Shown piece by piece: positions 55,103 through 63,877 of a DNA stretch of 64,000 bases. This DNA is from an uncultured Alistipes sp. Lineage in GTDB: Bacteria; Bacteroidota; Bacteroidia; Bacteroidales; Rikenellaceae. The notes beneath the pieces were generated by a model, which was not told where the DNA came from, ran no database searches, and worked only from the letters and a program-made list of their open reading frames with translations. Each line of letters begins with the position of its first letter. Positions within the stretch are counted from its first letter, which is position 1. The translations under genes and the position numbers were made by a program. The DNA lies in contig CAJTYA010000012.1 of the NCBI GenBank assembly GCA_910583985.1, positions 1 to 64,000 on the forward strand, written 5' to 3'.

Positions 55103-56014
55103 ATGAAAACGATAAAATATCTGTTGTTGTTCGCCGCAGTTTCGCTCCTGTCCGTTTCCTGCGACAAGGAGGACGCGTTGGACACGTCCAAGCCCATCAA
55201 CGGGCTGGGCGGCGAAATCCTGCCCGATACCGAAGCCAGCGAATGGCTGTTCGAAAACTTCACGGTTCCCTACAACATCGAGGTGATCTACCGTTGGGAG
55301 TCGTCCGAAATCCAGACCTCTTTCCTGCGTCCGCTGGTTCCGGTGCGCGAAGACGTCGTCGTTCCGTTCATGGAAGCCATCCGCGACGTGTGGTTCGAAC
55401 CCTATATCCAGTGCGTGGGCGATGTCTTCCTCAAGAAGATGACCCCCAAGAAGATCGTCATCGCCGGTAGCGGCGAGTGGAGCAGCGGTACGATCAAGCT
55501 GGGACAGGCCGAAGGCGGCAAGAAGATTCTGCTGCTCAACGCCAACAACTTCGATCCTACGCGGGCCGACGGCCGCAACGGCGTGAAAGAATACCTGCAT
55601 ACCATCGAGCACGAGTTCGCCCACATCCTGCACCAGAGCGTGATGTTCGACAAGAACTACCAGAACATCTCGGCCGGCAAGTACGACCCCTCGAACTGGC
55701 AGAACGTTTCCGACGCCAAGGCCAATTCGCTCGGTTTCATCACGCCCTATTCGATGGCCGGCAAGGACGAGGACTTCGTCGAAATGATTTCGATGATCAT
55801 GGTCTACGGCCGCGAATACCTGGAAAACATCATCGACGAGCAGACCGAACTGGGCAACACGGAAGCCGTGGATGCGCTCCGTCAGAAAGAGACGATCGTC
55901 CAGAAATATCTGCTCGATGTCTGGGGCATCAAGTTCTATGACGACGAAGCCGGCAAGGGTATCGTGACGCTCGTTCAGGAAGCGGTGCAGAAAGTCGTAG
56001 ACGCTCATCAGTAA
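55103..56014 (+). CDS. Putative zinc metallopeptidase lipoprotein
   Basis: A 303-residue lipoprotein (lipobox LSVSC, C20) of the Bacteroidetes putative zinc-binding metallopeptidase group. The zinc motif HEFAH lies at 170-174 with the general base E171, and E227 in DEDFVEMIS is a plausible third ligand about 55 residues later, as in gluzincins. It is encoded within the SusCD operon, 27 bp after susD. I infer a surface or periplasmic role in trimming a protein or peptide ligand; no substrate is known. The gene order SusC-SusD-peptidase-DUF4302 recurs, to my memory, in this phylum. Confidence 0.85.
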   Translation: MKTIKYLLLFAAVSLLSVSCDKEDALDTSKPINGLGGEILPDTEASEWLFENFTVPYNIEVIYRWESSEIQTSFLRPLVPVREDVVVPFMEAIRDVWFEPYIQCVGDVFLKKMTPKKIVIAGSGEWSSGTIKLGQAEGGKKILLLNANNFDPTRADGRNGVKEYLHTIEHEFAHILHQSVMFDKNYQNISAGKYDPSNWQNVSDAKANSLGFITPYSMAGKDEDFVEMISMIMVYGREYLENIIDEQTELGNTEAVDALRQKETIVQKYLLDVWGIKFYDDEAGKGIVTLVQEAVQKVVDAHQ

Positions 56015-56045
56015 TCCAGCAATTAACCGGAAATAAAATTCAGAT

Positions 56046-57452
56046 ATGAAAAAGATATTCTATATTTTGATTCCCGTGTTGTTCTCTCTGGCGGTCACGT
56101 CCTGCGATCGCGACTACGACGACAACTATATGGGGAATGCCGACGAACGCTTGACGGCCGCCATGAACCGCTACCAGCGGGAACTGGCCAGCGCCCAGAA
56201 CGGCTGGATCGCCAGTGTGTGGACCAACGACGGCATCTATCGGTTCTACATGTCGTTCACGATGGACAACCGGGTGACGATGGTGTCGGACAACATGAAC
56301 TACAACGGATTCGAGAACAAGTCCCAGACGACGTCCTATCGTTTCAAGGCTTTGCAGCGTCCGACGCTGATCTTCGACACGTACAGCTATCTGTCGGTGA
56401 TCTGCGATCCCGATAACTCGGTGAGCTGGGGGAGCGACAACCAAGGGCTCGAAACGGACTTCGAATTCGAAGTGGCCGGCTTCGAACACGGTAAGTTCGA
56501 ACTCGTAGGCCGCACGCACCGTGCGCGTGCCACGCTCGTGCCCGCCACGGAAGAGGAGGAAGACATCGCTTTGAATCCCGCTACCGGCATGATCGGCCAG
56601 TTCGCCGCATTGCAGCAGTATTTCGCACAGGGATTTCCGTACATCGAAACGGAATTCGGGCAGACCGAACTCAACATCGGATACCGCTATATCTATGCCG
56701 CCTATCTGGTGGAGGGCGACCCCGTACAGACCGAAACGATTTATTCGGTCGTTGATTTCAATCAGGACATCCTGTTGGAAGAGCCGCTGGCTGTCGGTGA
56801 TATCGAGATCGAACGGCTGACGTGGGATGCGGCCAAACGGGGATATACCGCCGAGCTGACCGACGGCGGCGAACTGCCCGTCAAGCTCGCTCCCGATCAT
56901 ATCATTCCGCTGTACCGCTATCTGGGCCCCGAAGAGAACAAAATCTATAACGTGCTCTTCGTCAACATGGCGATGGTGTCCGGAGAATATGCTTTCTACG
57001 ATAGCAGCAACCCGCTCACTTCGGCGATCGTCGCTTATGACAAGGATCTGGGACGAATCAAATCGACTCTGAGGCAGTTGGCTTGGATTTTTCGCACCGA
57101 CAAGAACGATCCTAACCGCAAGTATGTGGAAATGCAGGTAATGTTCACGCAGACGAGAGATGACGGCGATGCGACGTTCGCGCTCTATTACAATTACGAG
57201 ATTACCGAAGTCGCTCCGGGCGAGATCAAGCTCGGCAAGCTCATCTTCCCCTATGACGAGTATGAGAACAACTCTTACCTGTATGAAGTCGGTGTCGGCA
57301 AGTCGTTCCTCGACGCTTTGGCGAACAAGACGTTCAAGATGGAGTGGGGCGAGCAGATCAAGTTCGGCCCTAGTATTCTTACGCCGGGCGTGATGCAGTG
57401 CGTCGAAAATCCGAAACTGCGGTTCATTGCTCCGATGGACCATGTAAGATAA
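56046..57452 (+). CDS. DUF4302 lipoprotein
   Basis: A 468-residue lipoprotein (lipobox AVTSC, C20) matching the DUF4302 group of Bacteroidetes. After a short linker it has the typical start ADERLTAAMNRYQRELASAQNGWIASVW, and it is beta-rich throughout with many aromatic residues (YRFYMSFTMDNRVTMVSDN). The function is unknown. Lipoproteins at this operon position usually sit on the cell surface and bind or help capture the ligand, which is inference here. It is the last gene of the operon and is followed by a strong terminator. Confidence 0.85.
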   Translation: MKKIFYILIPVLFSLAVTSCDRDYDDNYMGNADERLTAAMNRYQRELASAQNGWIASVWTNDGIYRFYMSFTMDNRVTMVSDNMNYNGFENKSQTTSYRFKALQRPTLIFDTYSYLSVICDPDNSVSWGSDNQGLETDFEFEVAGFEHGKFELVGRTHRARATLVPATEEEEDIALNPATGMIGQFAALQQYFAQGFPYIETEFGQTELNIGYRYIYAAYLVEGDPVQTETIYSVVDFNQDILLEEPLAVGDIEIERLTWDAAKRGYTAELTDGGELPVKLAPDHIIPLYRYLGPEENKIYNVLFVNMAMVSGEYAFYDSSNPLTSAIVAYDKDLGRIKSTLRQLAWIFRTDKNDPNRKYVEMQVMFTQTRDDGDATFALYYNYEITEVAPGEIKLGKLIFPYDEYENNSYLYEVGVGKSFLDALANKTFKMEWGEQIKFGPSILTPGVMQCVENPKLRFIAPMDHVR

Positions 57453-57466
57453 ACCGGATTCCGCTT

Positions 57467-57512
57467 CGAAACGAAAAGAGGATGCCCCTTCGGGCATCCT
57501 CTTTTCGTTTCG
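57467..57512 (+). terminator. Terminator of the SusCD operon
   Basis: A perfect 21 bp stem (57467-57487 with 57492-57512), loop CTTC, has T runs in its far arm. It begins 15 bp past the stop codon. Confidence 0.88.
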
Positions 57513-57619
57513 GCAGCCGGATGTGCGGATCGGACTTTGTGGAAATCGGCCTCGGTTTCGGCTCCGGATCGCATCACGGACGGTAAGAAGAGAAGTGCAT
57601 GATCGAGAGATTTTTTTCA

Positions 57620-57627
57620 TATTTTTG
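57620..57627 (+). promoter_or_regulatory. -7 promoter element of the glycosyltransferase gene
   Basis: TATTTTTG, a full match, 29 bp before the ATG at 57656. It excludes the upstream in-frame start at 57599. Confidence 0.65.
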
Positions 57628-57655
57628 TGCGATTCCAACCAGTCCGTGTCTCGAT

Positions 57656-58855
57656 ATGAATATACTGATCGTCAGTAATTTTTTTACTCCTAACAACTGT
57701 ATCGCTTCCTTCCGGATCGAAGCATTTGCAAAATATTTTCGGGAAGCGGGCCATTCGGTTACGGTCGTGACCGAAGGTGATCGGGATGAATCGATGGTGT
57801 GGAACGGATGCCGGGTGTATTATGTCGAGGATCGCGTCCTATCGGAATCGAAATTGAAATCATTGCGGTTGCGTCGTAAAAAATGGACTGTCAGACATGT
57901 GGTGTATGCGTTACAGGAGCGTTTGACTCTTGATCCCAAGTTTCTGTGGCGGTTCAGAGCTTACAGGAAAGTAAAAGAATTGATCGGAAATGAGCGGTTC
58001 GATATCCTGTTGAGTTCATACGGTCATCTTTCTCCGCACATGATCGCATATCGGCTGCGCAGGGAAATGCCCGAACTGTATTGGATTGCCGATATGCGCG
58101 ACGAAATGTCGAAGAATCTGTTTTTCCCGTCTTGGGGGATGGCTCGACGCATCCGTCCCTATGAACGCAAAATCCTTCGGACGGCGGATTTGGTGCTGTC
58201 GGTGTCCGAGCCGCTCGTCCGTGACTTTCGGCGATTGGGCGGACACGACCGGGTGCTTGAAATTACGAACGGGTACGATTATGAAGAGGTGCACGACGTT
58301 TCGTTCCAACCGGTATACACCATGGCATTCATAGGCCGGTTTTACGGGGCGATCGACCCGTGCCATTGGTTCGAGGCATTCTCCGGGCTCGTTGCCGCCG
58401 GTGATATTCCTCCGGACAGCCGCATCGACATCATCGGAAACTTCAAGAAACTGTCGATCCCCGAAAACATACGGGCGAACGTGTTCCAGACAGCGGAGGT
58501 GGATCATGCCGAAGCGATCAGGAGGGCGTTGGAAGCCGATACGCTGGTGTTGGTGCATCCGAAAGGGAGGCAAGGTGTCTATACCGGCAAAGTGTTCGAT
58601 TATCTGGCTACCAATAAGCCGATTCTCGCCCTTTGCGATTCGAACGATGTGATTGCGAAGCTGCTGGAGGAAACCGGAGCCGGCTTCGTGGCGGATGAGG
58701 CCGATGTCGAGGCGATCAAAAAGATGGTTCTACGCTGTTATTCCATCTGGAAAAACCAAGAGGTGCTGCCCCGCAATTGGGACAGAATTCGGCATTATAC
58801 CCGTAAAAAACAAGTGCAGAATCTTCTCGACTACCTGTCGCGGCAGAAGTTGTAA
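57656..58855 (+). CDS. Glycosyltransferase, GT4-like
   Basis: A 399-residue GT-B-fold enzyme, probably cytoplasmic, making a surface glycan or glycolipid. The N-terminal domain begins MNILIVSNFFTPNNCIASFR with AKYFREAGHSVTVVTEG, typical of family 4. The C-terminal domain has LEITNGYDYEEV, FIGRFYGAIDP and the donor-site region KGRQGVYTGKVFDYLATNKPILAL, whose K-x-F-DYLA pattern matches GT4 enzymes that act on nucleotide sugars. It stands alone, with no other glycan genes nearby. The first half of the gene is clearly less GC-rich than its neighbours, which may point to transfer. Confidence 0.85.
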   Translation: MNILIVSNFFTPNNCIASFRIEAFAKYFREAGHSVTVVTEGDRDESMVWNGCRVYYVEDRVLSESKLKSLRLRRKKWTVRHVVYALQERLTLDPKFLWRFRAYRKVKELIGNERFDILLSSYGHLSPHMIAYRLRREMPELYWIADMRDEMSKNLFFPSWGMARRIRPYERKILRTADLVLSVSEPLVRDFRRLGGHDRVLEITNGYDYEEVHDVSFQPVYTMAFIGRFYGAIDPCHWFEAFSGLVAAGDIPPDSRIDIIGNFKKLSIPENIRANVFQTAEVDHAEAIRRALEADTLVLVHPKGRQGVYTGKVFDYLATNKPILALCDSNDVIAKLLEETGAGFVADEADVEAIKKMVLRCYSIWKNQEVLPRNWDRIRHYTRKKQVQNLLDYLSRQKL

Positions 58856-59651
58856 ATGGACATGATACTGGTGGGCGTTCCCTACGGCGGGCATTCGTCC
58901 ATGGAGAGGGCGGACACGCCCGTGCCCGCTTCTTTTCGGTCTTCGTTCATCTTTACGGGTACATAACGGATTTGAGCAGGAAAGGCGATAGCGGAGCTTT
59001 GCCGCATACCGATCGTTCCCGTACAGAAAGAGTCTGCAAGCGTTTTGCGGCACTTCGATTCCTGTTTCTCTCCCGTCTCCGATTTTGCGGCACGGCATGT
59101 CCTTGCAGGATGGATTTCATCCGGAAATGCGATGACGAACTCCTGCCGTGAATTCCTCGCGAGGTCGCTGCGGATGTGTCGTGTCGTCCGGGAAGGGAGC
59201 GGATGGCGACGGTATGGAGAAGCGGCGATTAGCATGCGATAGGGAAAGTCGTGATCCCGATAGCCGTTTGACGGACGAGTGTTGCGTGCGATGTTTCGAT
59301 GATGGCAAGCGCGGGGAGTGACGGAGGCCGGTTTGTTCGCAGTGGATCGGGGCGATTCTTTTTCAGTCGTAGCGAGTGAGGACGATATGCAACGATGTTT
59401 TGGCTGCGAAACGAAGAAATGCAGCGACCAGTGTCGGAGGAGGTACGGTGCTTCCGCGTGTATTCGGTGATTCGGTTGGCCCCGGAAAGCGACCTTTCGA
59501 ATCGGAGGTGCGACGAGGGCAACCTCATTTCATAGGCATTCGCTTGCCTGAGCCCCGGTCCGGCTTTTTGGTGGGAGAGAGAAACGGGGGTGGGCGGCAG
59601 CCCTTTCCCGTAGGCGGGCCCGCAGGAGATCTGTCGTTCCTGCATGGAAAT
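58856..59651. other. Spacer between the glycosyltransferase and ppdK
   Basis: About 800 bp between convergent genes. No gene or tRNA was recognised. A plus-strand frame of more than 1000 codons runs through it and on antisense to ppdK, but it only mirrors the ppdK codon pattern. Confidence 0.55.
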
Positions 59652-59653
59652 GA

Positions 59654-59684
59654 AAAAAGGACGACCTTGCGGGTCGTCCTTTTT
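59654..59684 (-). terminator. Terminator of ppdK
   Basis: A 13 bp stem (59654-59666 with 59672-59684) with a T run on the minus strand, about 20 bp past the ppdK stop codon. Confidence 0.85.
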
Positions 59685-59702
59685 CTATCGGGATTCCGGC
59701 GA

Positions 59703-62438
59703 TTATTTTCCGCCCTGTTTGAGCGCTGCGTGAGCGGCGGCCAGACGTGCGATGGGCACGCGGAACGGAGAGCAGGAAACGTAGTTCAGACCTGCGTAGT
59801 GGCAGAATTCCACCGAGCTCGGTTCGCCGCCGTGTTCGCCGCAGATACCGCACTTGAGGTTCTGTTTCACGCCGCGGCCCTTGAATACGGCTTCGCGGAC
59901 GAGCTGTCCCACACCGTCCTGATCCAGCACTTGGAACGGGTCGTGTTTCAGGATGCCTTTTTCGAGGTATACGGGCAGGAACTTGGCTACGTCGTCGCGC
60001 GAGAATCCGAGCGTCATCTGCGTCAGGTCGTTGGTTCCGAACGAGAAGAATTCGGCTTCTTCGGCGATTTCGTTGGCCGTTACGGCAGCACGCGGGATTT
60101 CGATCATCGTTCCGATCATGTATTCGATCCGGTCGTTGCGTTCGGCGAATACGGCTTCGGCCGTCGCGTTGATGATCTCCTTCTGGTATTTGAGTTCCTT
60201 GAAGTTGCCCACCAGCGGAACCATGATTTCGACATGCACGTCGATACCCTTGTTCTTGCGGGTGTTCAGCGCGGCTTCGAGGATGGCGCGAGCCTGCATT
60301 TCGGTGATTTCGGGATAGGTGTTGCCCAGACGGCAGCCGCGGTGACCCAGCATCGGGTTGGATTCGGCCAGCGAGTCCACCTTGTTCTTGATCGTTTCGA
60401 ACGATACGTTCAGGTCGGCGGCCAGTTCCTTCATTTCCTTTTCGAAATGAGGCACGAATTCGTGCAAGGGCGGGTCGAGCAGACGCACCGTCACGGGCAG
60501 ACCGTTCATGGCTTCGAACAGCCCTTCGAAGTCGCCGCGCTGGATCGGGAGCAGTTTGTCGAGCGCTTTGCGGCGTCCGGCTTCGTCGTCGGCCAGAATC
60601 ATTTCGCGTACGGCCTTGATCCGGTCGCCTTCGAAGAACATGTGCTCGGTACGGCACAGACCGATACCCTGAGCGCCGAACTTGAAGGCCACCTTGGCGT
60701 CGCGCGGCGTGTCGGCGTTGGCGCGGACTTTCAGGTGGGCGTATTCGTCGGTCAGTTCCATCAGTTTGGCGAAGTCGCCGCTCACTTCGGCGTCGATCGT
60801 AGCGACCTTGCCTTCGTAGATGATACCCGTGGAACCGTCCAGCGAAATCCAGTCGCCTTCCTTATAGGTCTTGTTGTCCACGACGATCGTGCGGGCCTTG
60901 TAGTCGATCTGCAGGTCGCCGGCACCCGATACGCAGCATTTGCCCATACCGCGGGCTACGACGGCCGCGTGGGAGGTCATACCTCCGCGGGCGGTCAGGA
61001 TACCGTTGGCGGAGTTCATGCCCTTGAGGTCTTCGGGCGAGGTTTCGATACGCACCAGAATGGTTTCCTTGCCTTCGGCAGCCCATTTTTCGGCTTCGTC
61101 GGCGAAGAACACGATCTGACCGGTCGCAGCACCGGGCGATGCGGGCAGACCCTTGGCGATGATGTTGGCCTTTTTGAGCGCAGCCTTGTCGAATACGGGG
61201 TGGAGCAGTTCGTCCAGTTTGGCCGGTTCCACGCGCAGCACGGCGGTCGGAGCGTCGATGAGCCCTTCCTTGAGCATTTCCATCGCGATGCGGACCATGG
61301 CGGCGCCGGTACGTTTGCCGCTGCGGGTCTGCAACATCCACAGTTTGCCGTTCTGGATCGTAAATTCGAGGTCCTGCATGTCGCAGAAGTATTTTTCGAG
61401 GTGGTCCTGAATTTCGTTCAGTTCCTTGAATGCGGCGGGCATCACCTCTTCGAGCGAAGGATATTTCAGTGCGCGTTCGCTTTCCGAGATGCCTTGGAGT
61501 TCGGCCCAGCGGCGCGACCCTTCGATCGTGATTTCCTGCGGCGTGCGGATGCCGGCTACCACGTCTTCGCCCTGTGCGTTGACCAGATATTCGCCGTTGA
61601 AGATGTTTTCGCCGGTGGCGGCGTCGCGCGTGAAGGCCACGCCGGTAGCCGAGGTTTCGCCCATGTTACCGAATACCATGGCCTGTACCGTTACGGCCGT
61701 ACCCCATTCGGCGGGGATGTTGTTGAGCTTGCGGTAGAGGATGGCGCGTTCGTTCATCCAACTGCTGAACACGGCGCAGATGGCACCCCAGAGCTGTTCC
61801 CACGGGTTGGTGGGAAATTCCATGCCGGTGTTTTTCTTGATGGCGGCCTTGAAGCGGGCGACCAGTTCCTGCAGGTCTTCGGTGGTGAGTTCGGTATCGT
61901 TCTTGACGTTCTTTTCTTCCTTGATCTGGTCGATGATTTCTTCGAACGGATCGACGTCTTCCTTGCTCTGCGGCTTCATGTTCATCACCACGTCGCCGTA
62001 CATCTGTACGAAACGGCGGTAGGAGTCCCATGCGAAACGCGGGTTGCCGGTCTTCTTGGCCAGTCCTTCCACGGCTTCGTCGTTGAGACCGAGGTTCAGG
62101 ATCGTGTCCATCATGCCGGGCATCGAAGCGCGCGCGCCGGAGCGGACCGAAAGCAGAAGCGGGTTGGTGCTGCTGCCGAATTCCATGCCCATGTTCTTTT
62201 CGACGCCTTTCATGGCGGCTTCCACTTCGGGCTTGATCATTTTGATGACTTCGTCCTTGCCGTGCGTGTAGTATTCGGTACAAACTTCCGTCGTGATGGT
62301 GAATCCCGGAGGAACCGGAATACCTACCAAGTTCATTTCCGCGAGGTTGGCGCCCTTACCTCCGAGCAGCTCCCTCATCTTTCCGTTACCCTCGGCCTGC
62401 TTGTTGCCGAAAGTGTAAACTCTTTTAACGTTTGGCAT
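59703..62438 (-). CDS. ppdK: Pyruvate, phosphate dikinase
   Basis: It interconverts pyruvate, ATP and phosphate with phosphoenolpyruvate, AMP and pyrophosphate; in anaerobic Bacteroidetes it can serve glycolysis or gluconeogenesis. It has 911 residues, the normal length. The N-terminal ATP-grasp domain has GGKGANLAEM (26-35). The phosphorylated histidine is H490 in GGMTSHAAVVARGMGK. The C-terminal PEP-binding barrel ends with C889 in LNYVSCSPFRVPIARL, the conserved acid-base cysteine. A long gene with highly biased codons, so likely well expressed. The start is the ATG at 62438. Confidence 0.97.
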   Translation of the reverse strand: MPNVKRVYTFGNKQAEGNGKMRELLGGKGANLAEMNLVGIPVPPGFTITTEVCTEYYTHGKDEVIKMIKPEVEAAMKGVEKNMGMEFGSSTNPLLLSVRSGARASMPGMMDTILNLGLNDEAVEGLAKKTGNPRFAWDSYRRFVQMYGDVVMNMKPQSKEDVDPFEEIIDQIKEEKNVKNDTELTTEDLQELVARFKAAIKKNTGMEFPTNPWEQLWGAICAVFSSWMNERAILYRKLNNIPAEWGTAVTVQAMVFGNMGETSATGVAFTRDAATGENIFNGEYLVNAQGEDVVAGIRTPQEITIEGSRRWAELQGISESERALKYPSLEEVMPAAFKELNEIQDHLEKYFCDMQDLEFTIQNGKLWMLQTRSGKRTGAAMVRIAMEMLKEGLIDAPTAVLRVEPAKLDELLHPVFDKAALKKANIIAKGLPASPGAATGQIVFFADEAEKWAAEGKETILVRIETSPEDLKGMNSANGILTARGGMTSHAAVVARGMGKCCVSGAGDLQIDYKARTIVVDNKTYKEGDWISLDGSTGIIYEGKVATIDAEVSGDFAKLMELTDEYAHLKVRANADTPRDAKVAFKFGAQGIGLCRTEHMFFEGDRIKAVREMILADDEAGRRKALDKLLPIQRGDFEGLFEAMNGLPVTVRLLDPPLHEFVPHFEKEMKELAADLNVSFETIKNKVDSLAESNPMLGHRGCRLGNTYPEITEMQARAILEAALNTRKNKGIDVHVEIMVPLVGNFKELKYQKEIINATAEAVFAERNDRIEYMIGTMIEIPRAAVTANEIAEEAEFFSFGTNDLTQMTLGFSRDDVAKFLPVYLEKGILKHDPFQVLDQDGVGQLVREAVFKGRGVKQNLKCGICGEHGGEPSSVEFCHYAGLNYVSCSPFRVPIARLAAAHAALKQGGK

Positions 62439-62532
62439 TTTTTCTCGATTAAAATGTATGTGTGATTATTAAGTATTTTTAATAAAATCGTTTCGCTTTG
62501 TTAAATTCCGCACAGGGTGCGTAAATAGTATG

Positions 62533-62563
62533 CAAAAGTAGCGATTTATTTTAGAATATGCAA
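62533..62563 (-). promoter_or_regulatory. -33/-7 promoter of ppdK
   Basis: On the minus strand TTG (62561-62563) and TACTTTTG (62533-62540) are 20 bp apart. The leader is about 90 bases and AT-rich. Confidence 0.75.
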
Positions 62564-62581
62564 GGCCTTCGGACGCTTAAA

Positions 62582-63574
62582 TCATTCTGATTCTTGTTTT
62601 TCAAGGTCTACGAACACCGGGAGGTGGTCGCTGTATCCGCCGAGGTAGGTCCGTCCCCGGAATGTCCGCAGCGGATAGCCCGCCGAGCGGCCTTCTCGGT
62701 GGATCATGTAGTCGCGCACGAAGATGCCGCACGAGCCTCCGTAACGCAGCTTCGAACCCTCGGCGACGAGGTGCGGGCTCAGCAGGATGTGGTCGTAGAG
62801 GCTGCGCCGGTCGCGGTAGACGTAGCTGCCGTAGCCCCGGCGGGAGAGCGCGAAAAAGGGCGAGAGAAGCGTTTCCGATGTCTGCTGCGGTCGCTTTCTG
62901 CCCTGCGGCGGACAGGGTGCGATCGAGAGGATGCGGACCGGGTCGGGTGCGTCGGGCGCGGCGTTGAAATCGCCCAGTACGACCAATGCGTTTTCCGGAT
63001 GCGCCTCCCGGACCGAGTCCGCGGTGGCCCGCAGGCTGCTCAAGGCTCTCCTCCGGTCGGCGGCCCGGTTGAGCAGCGAGGGCAGGTGGCAGGCTATCAG
63101 CGTGAGGGGCGTGCCGTCCAGTTCGCCCTCGACGACGAGCAGTTCTCTGGGCAGACCCGGCCCCGCATGCAGCCTTGCCCGGCGCGGGAAGAAGAGGCTC
63201 CCTTTGTAGACCAGCACGATGTCCATGCCCCGCCGGTCGCGGGCGTTCCGGTGGATGTAGTTGTAGTCGGAGCGCATGGCGAACATCAGGTCCCGGACGA
63301 CGTTTTCGTTTTCCACCTCCGCCACGGCGATCAGGTCGGCGTCCAGATCGTCGATCACCCGCGCGATGTGTTCGATCTTCGTACGGTACCGCTCCGTGTT
63401 CCATTGCCGCTCGCCCTGCGGCGTCCACGCCCGGTCGGCCGAGCCGCGTGTGGAGACCGTGTCGTAGAGCGATTCGGCGTTGTAGAAGGCGATGCGCACC
63501 GACGGCTTCTTCGCCCGGCAGAACGGTGCCGAGCCGAGTAGCACGACGAGGATGAGGAGAAGAAAACGGGTCAT
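62582..63574 (-). CDS. Exported endonuclease/exonuclease/phosphatase-family protein
   Basis: A 330-residue EEP-fold hydrolase with a signal peptide (about 1-21, FCRA before KKPS). Catalytic elements: IAFYNAESLYDT (metal-site Asn and Glu), AVAEVENENVV (second Glu), LIACHLPS, VVLGDFNAAPD (Asp and Asn), and GYSDHLPVFVDL (Asp-His). Relatives cleave DNA, phosphoinositides or other phosphodiesters. Export suggests scavenging of extracellular nucleic acid or phosphate, which is inference. It is a single gene on the minus strand, ending 144 bp before the ppdK start. Confidence 0.88.
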   Translation of the reverse strand: MTRFLLLILVVLLGSAPFCRAKKPSVRIAFYNAESLYDTVSTRGSADRAWTPQGERQWNTERYRTKIEHIARVIDDLDADLIAVAEVENENVVRDLMFAMRSDYNYIHRNARDRRGMDIVLVYKGSLFFPRRARLHAGPGLPRELLVVEGELDGTPLTLIACHLPSLLNRAADRRRALSSLRATADSVREAHPENALVVLGDFNAAPDAPDPVRILSIAPCPPQGRKRPQQTSETLLSPFFALSRRGYGSYVYRDRRSLYDHILLSPHLVAEGSKLRYGGSCGIFVRDYMIHREGRSAGYPLRTFRGRTYLGGYSDHLPVFVDLEKQESE

Positions 63575-63877
63575 GATTTTCGTTTGCGGTGTTAAATATA
63601 CGAAAACGCCGCGAAAAACGAAATGCCGTTTAAGGCGGTTTTCCGCCCGAATGACGGACCGGGGCCTTCGTTTTCCGTGCGGCGTGTCGGAGACGGGTTT
63701 CCCGAAACGCCGTCGTTCGCATTTTCAGGGGGTATTTTTGGGTTTGTCCGGAAAAATAAGTACCTTAGCCGGGTAATACGCGCCGCATATCGCGGCGGGT
63801 TTGTGATTTTTAACGGTGAAGCCCGATTCGGACACCGGTCCCGCGGGCTCCCCGAAGTACGAGGACCCTACATTACT
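63575..63877. other. Divergent intergenic region before gyrA
   Basis: About 300 bp. It contains the gyrA promoter candidates. A TATATTTA variant at 63593-63600 (minus strand) could serve the EEP-family gene. Nothing else was seen. Confidence 0.5.
63733..63768 (+). promoter_or_regulatory. Candidate gyrA promoters
   Basis: TATTTTTG (63733-63740) is a full match. TACCTTAG (63761-63768) is a one-base variant with a TTG 20 bp upstream of it. Either could start the gyrA transcript. Confidence 0.5.

Noticed and set aside
59376..62465. A plus-strand frame of over 1000 codons antisense to ppdK
   Set aside because: It is a shadow of ppdK caused by its strong codon bias; the product is rich in Phe, His and Val with no known family.
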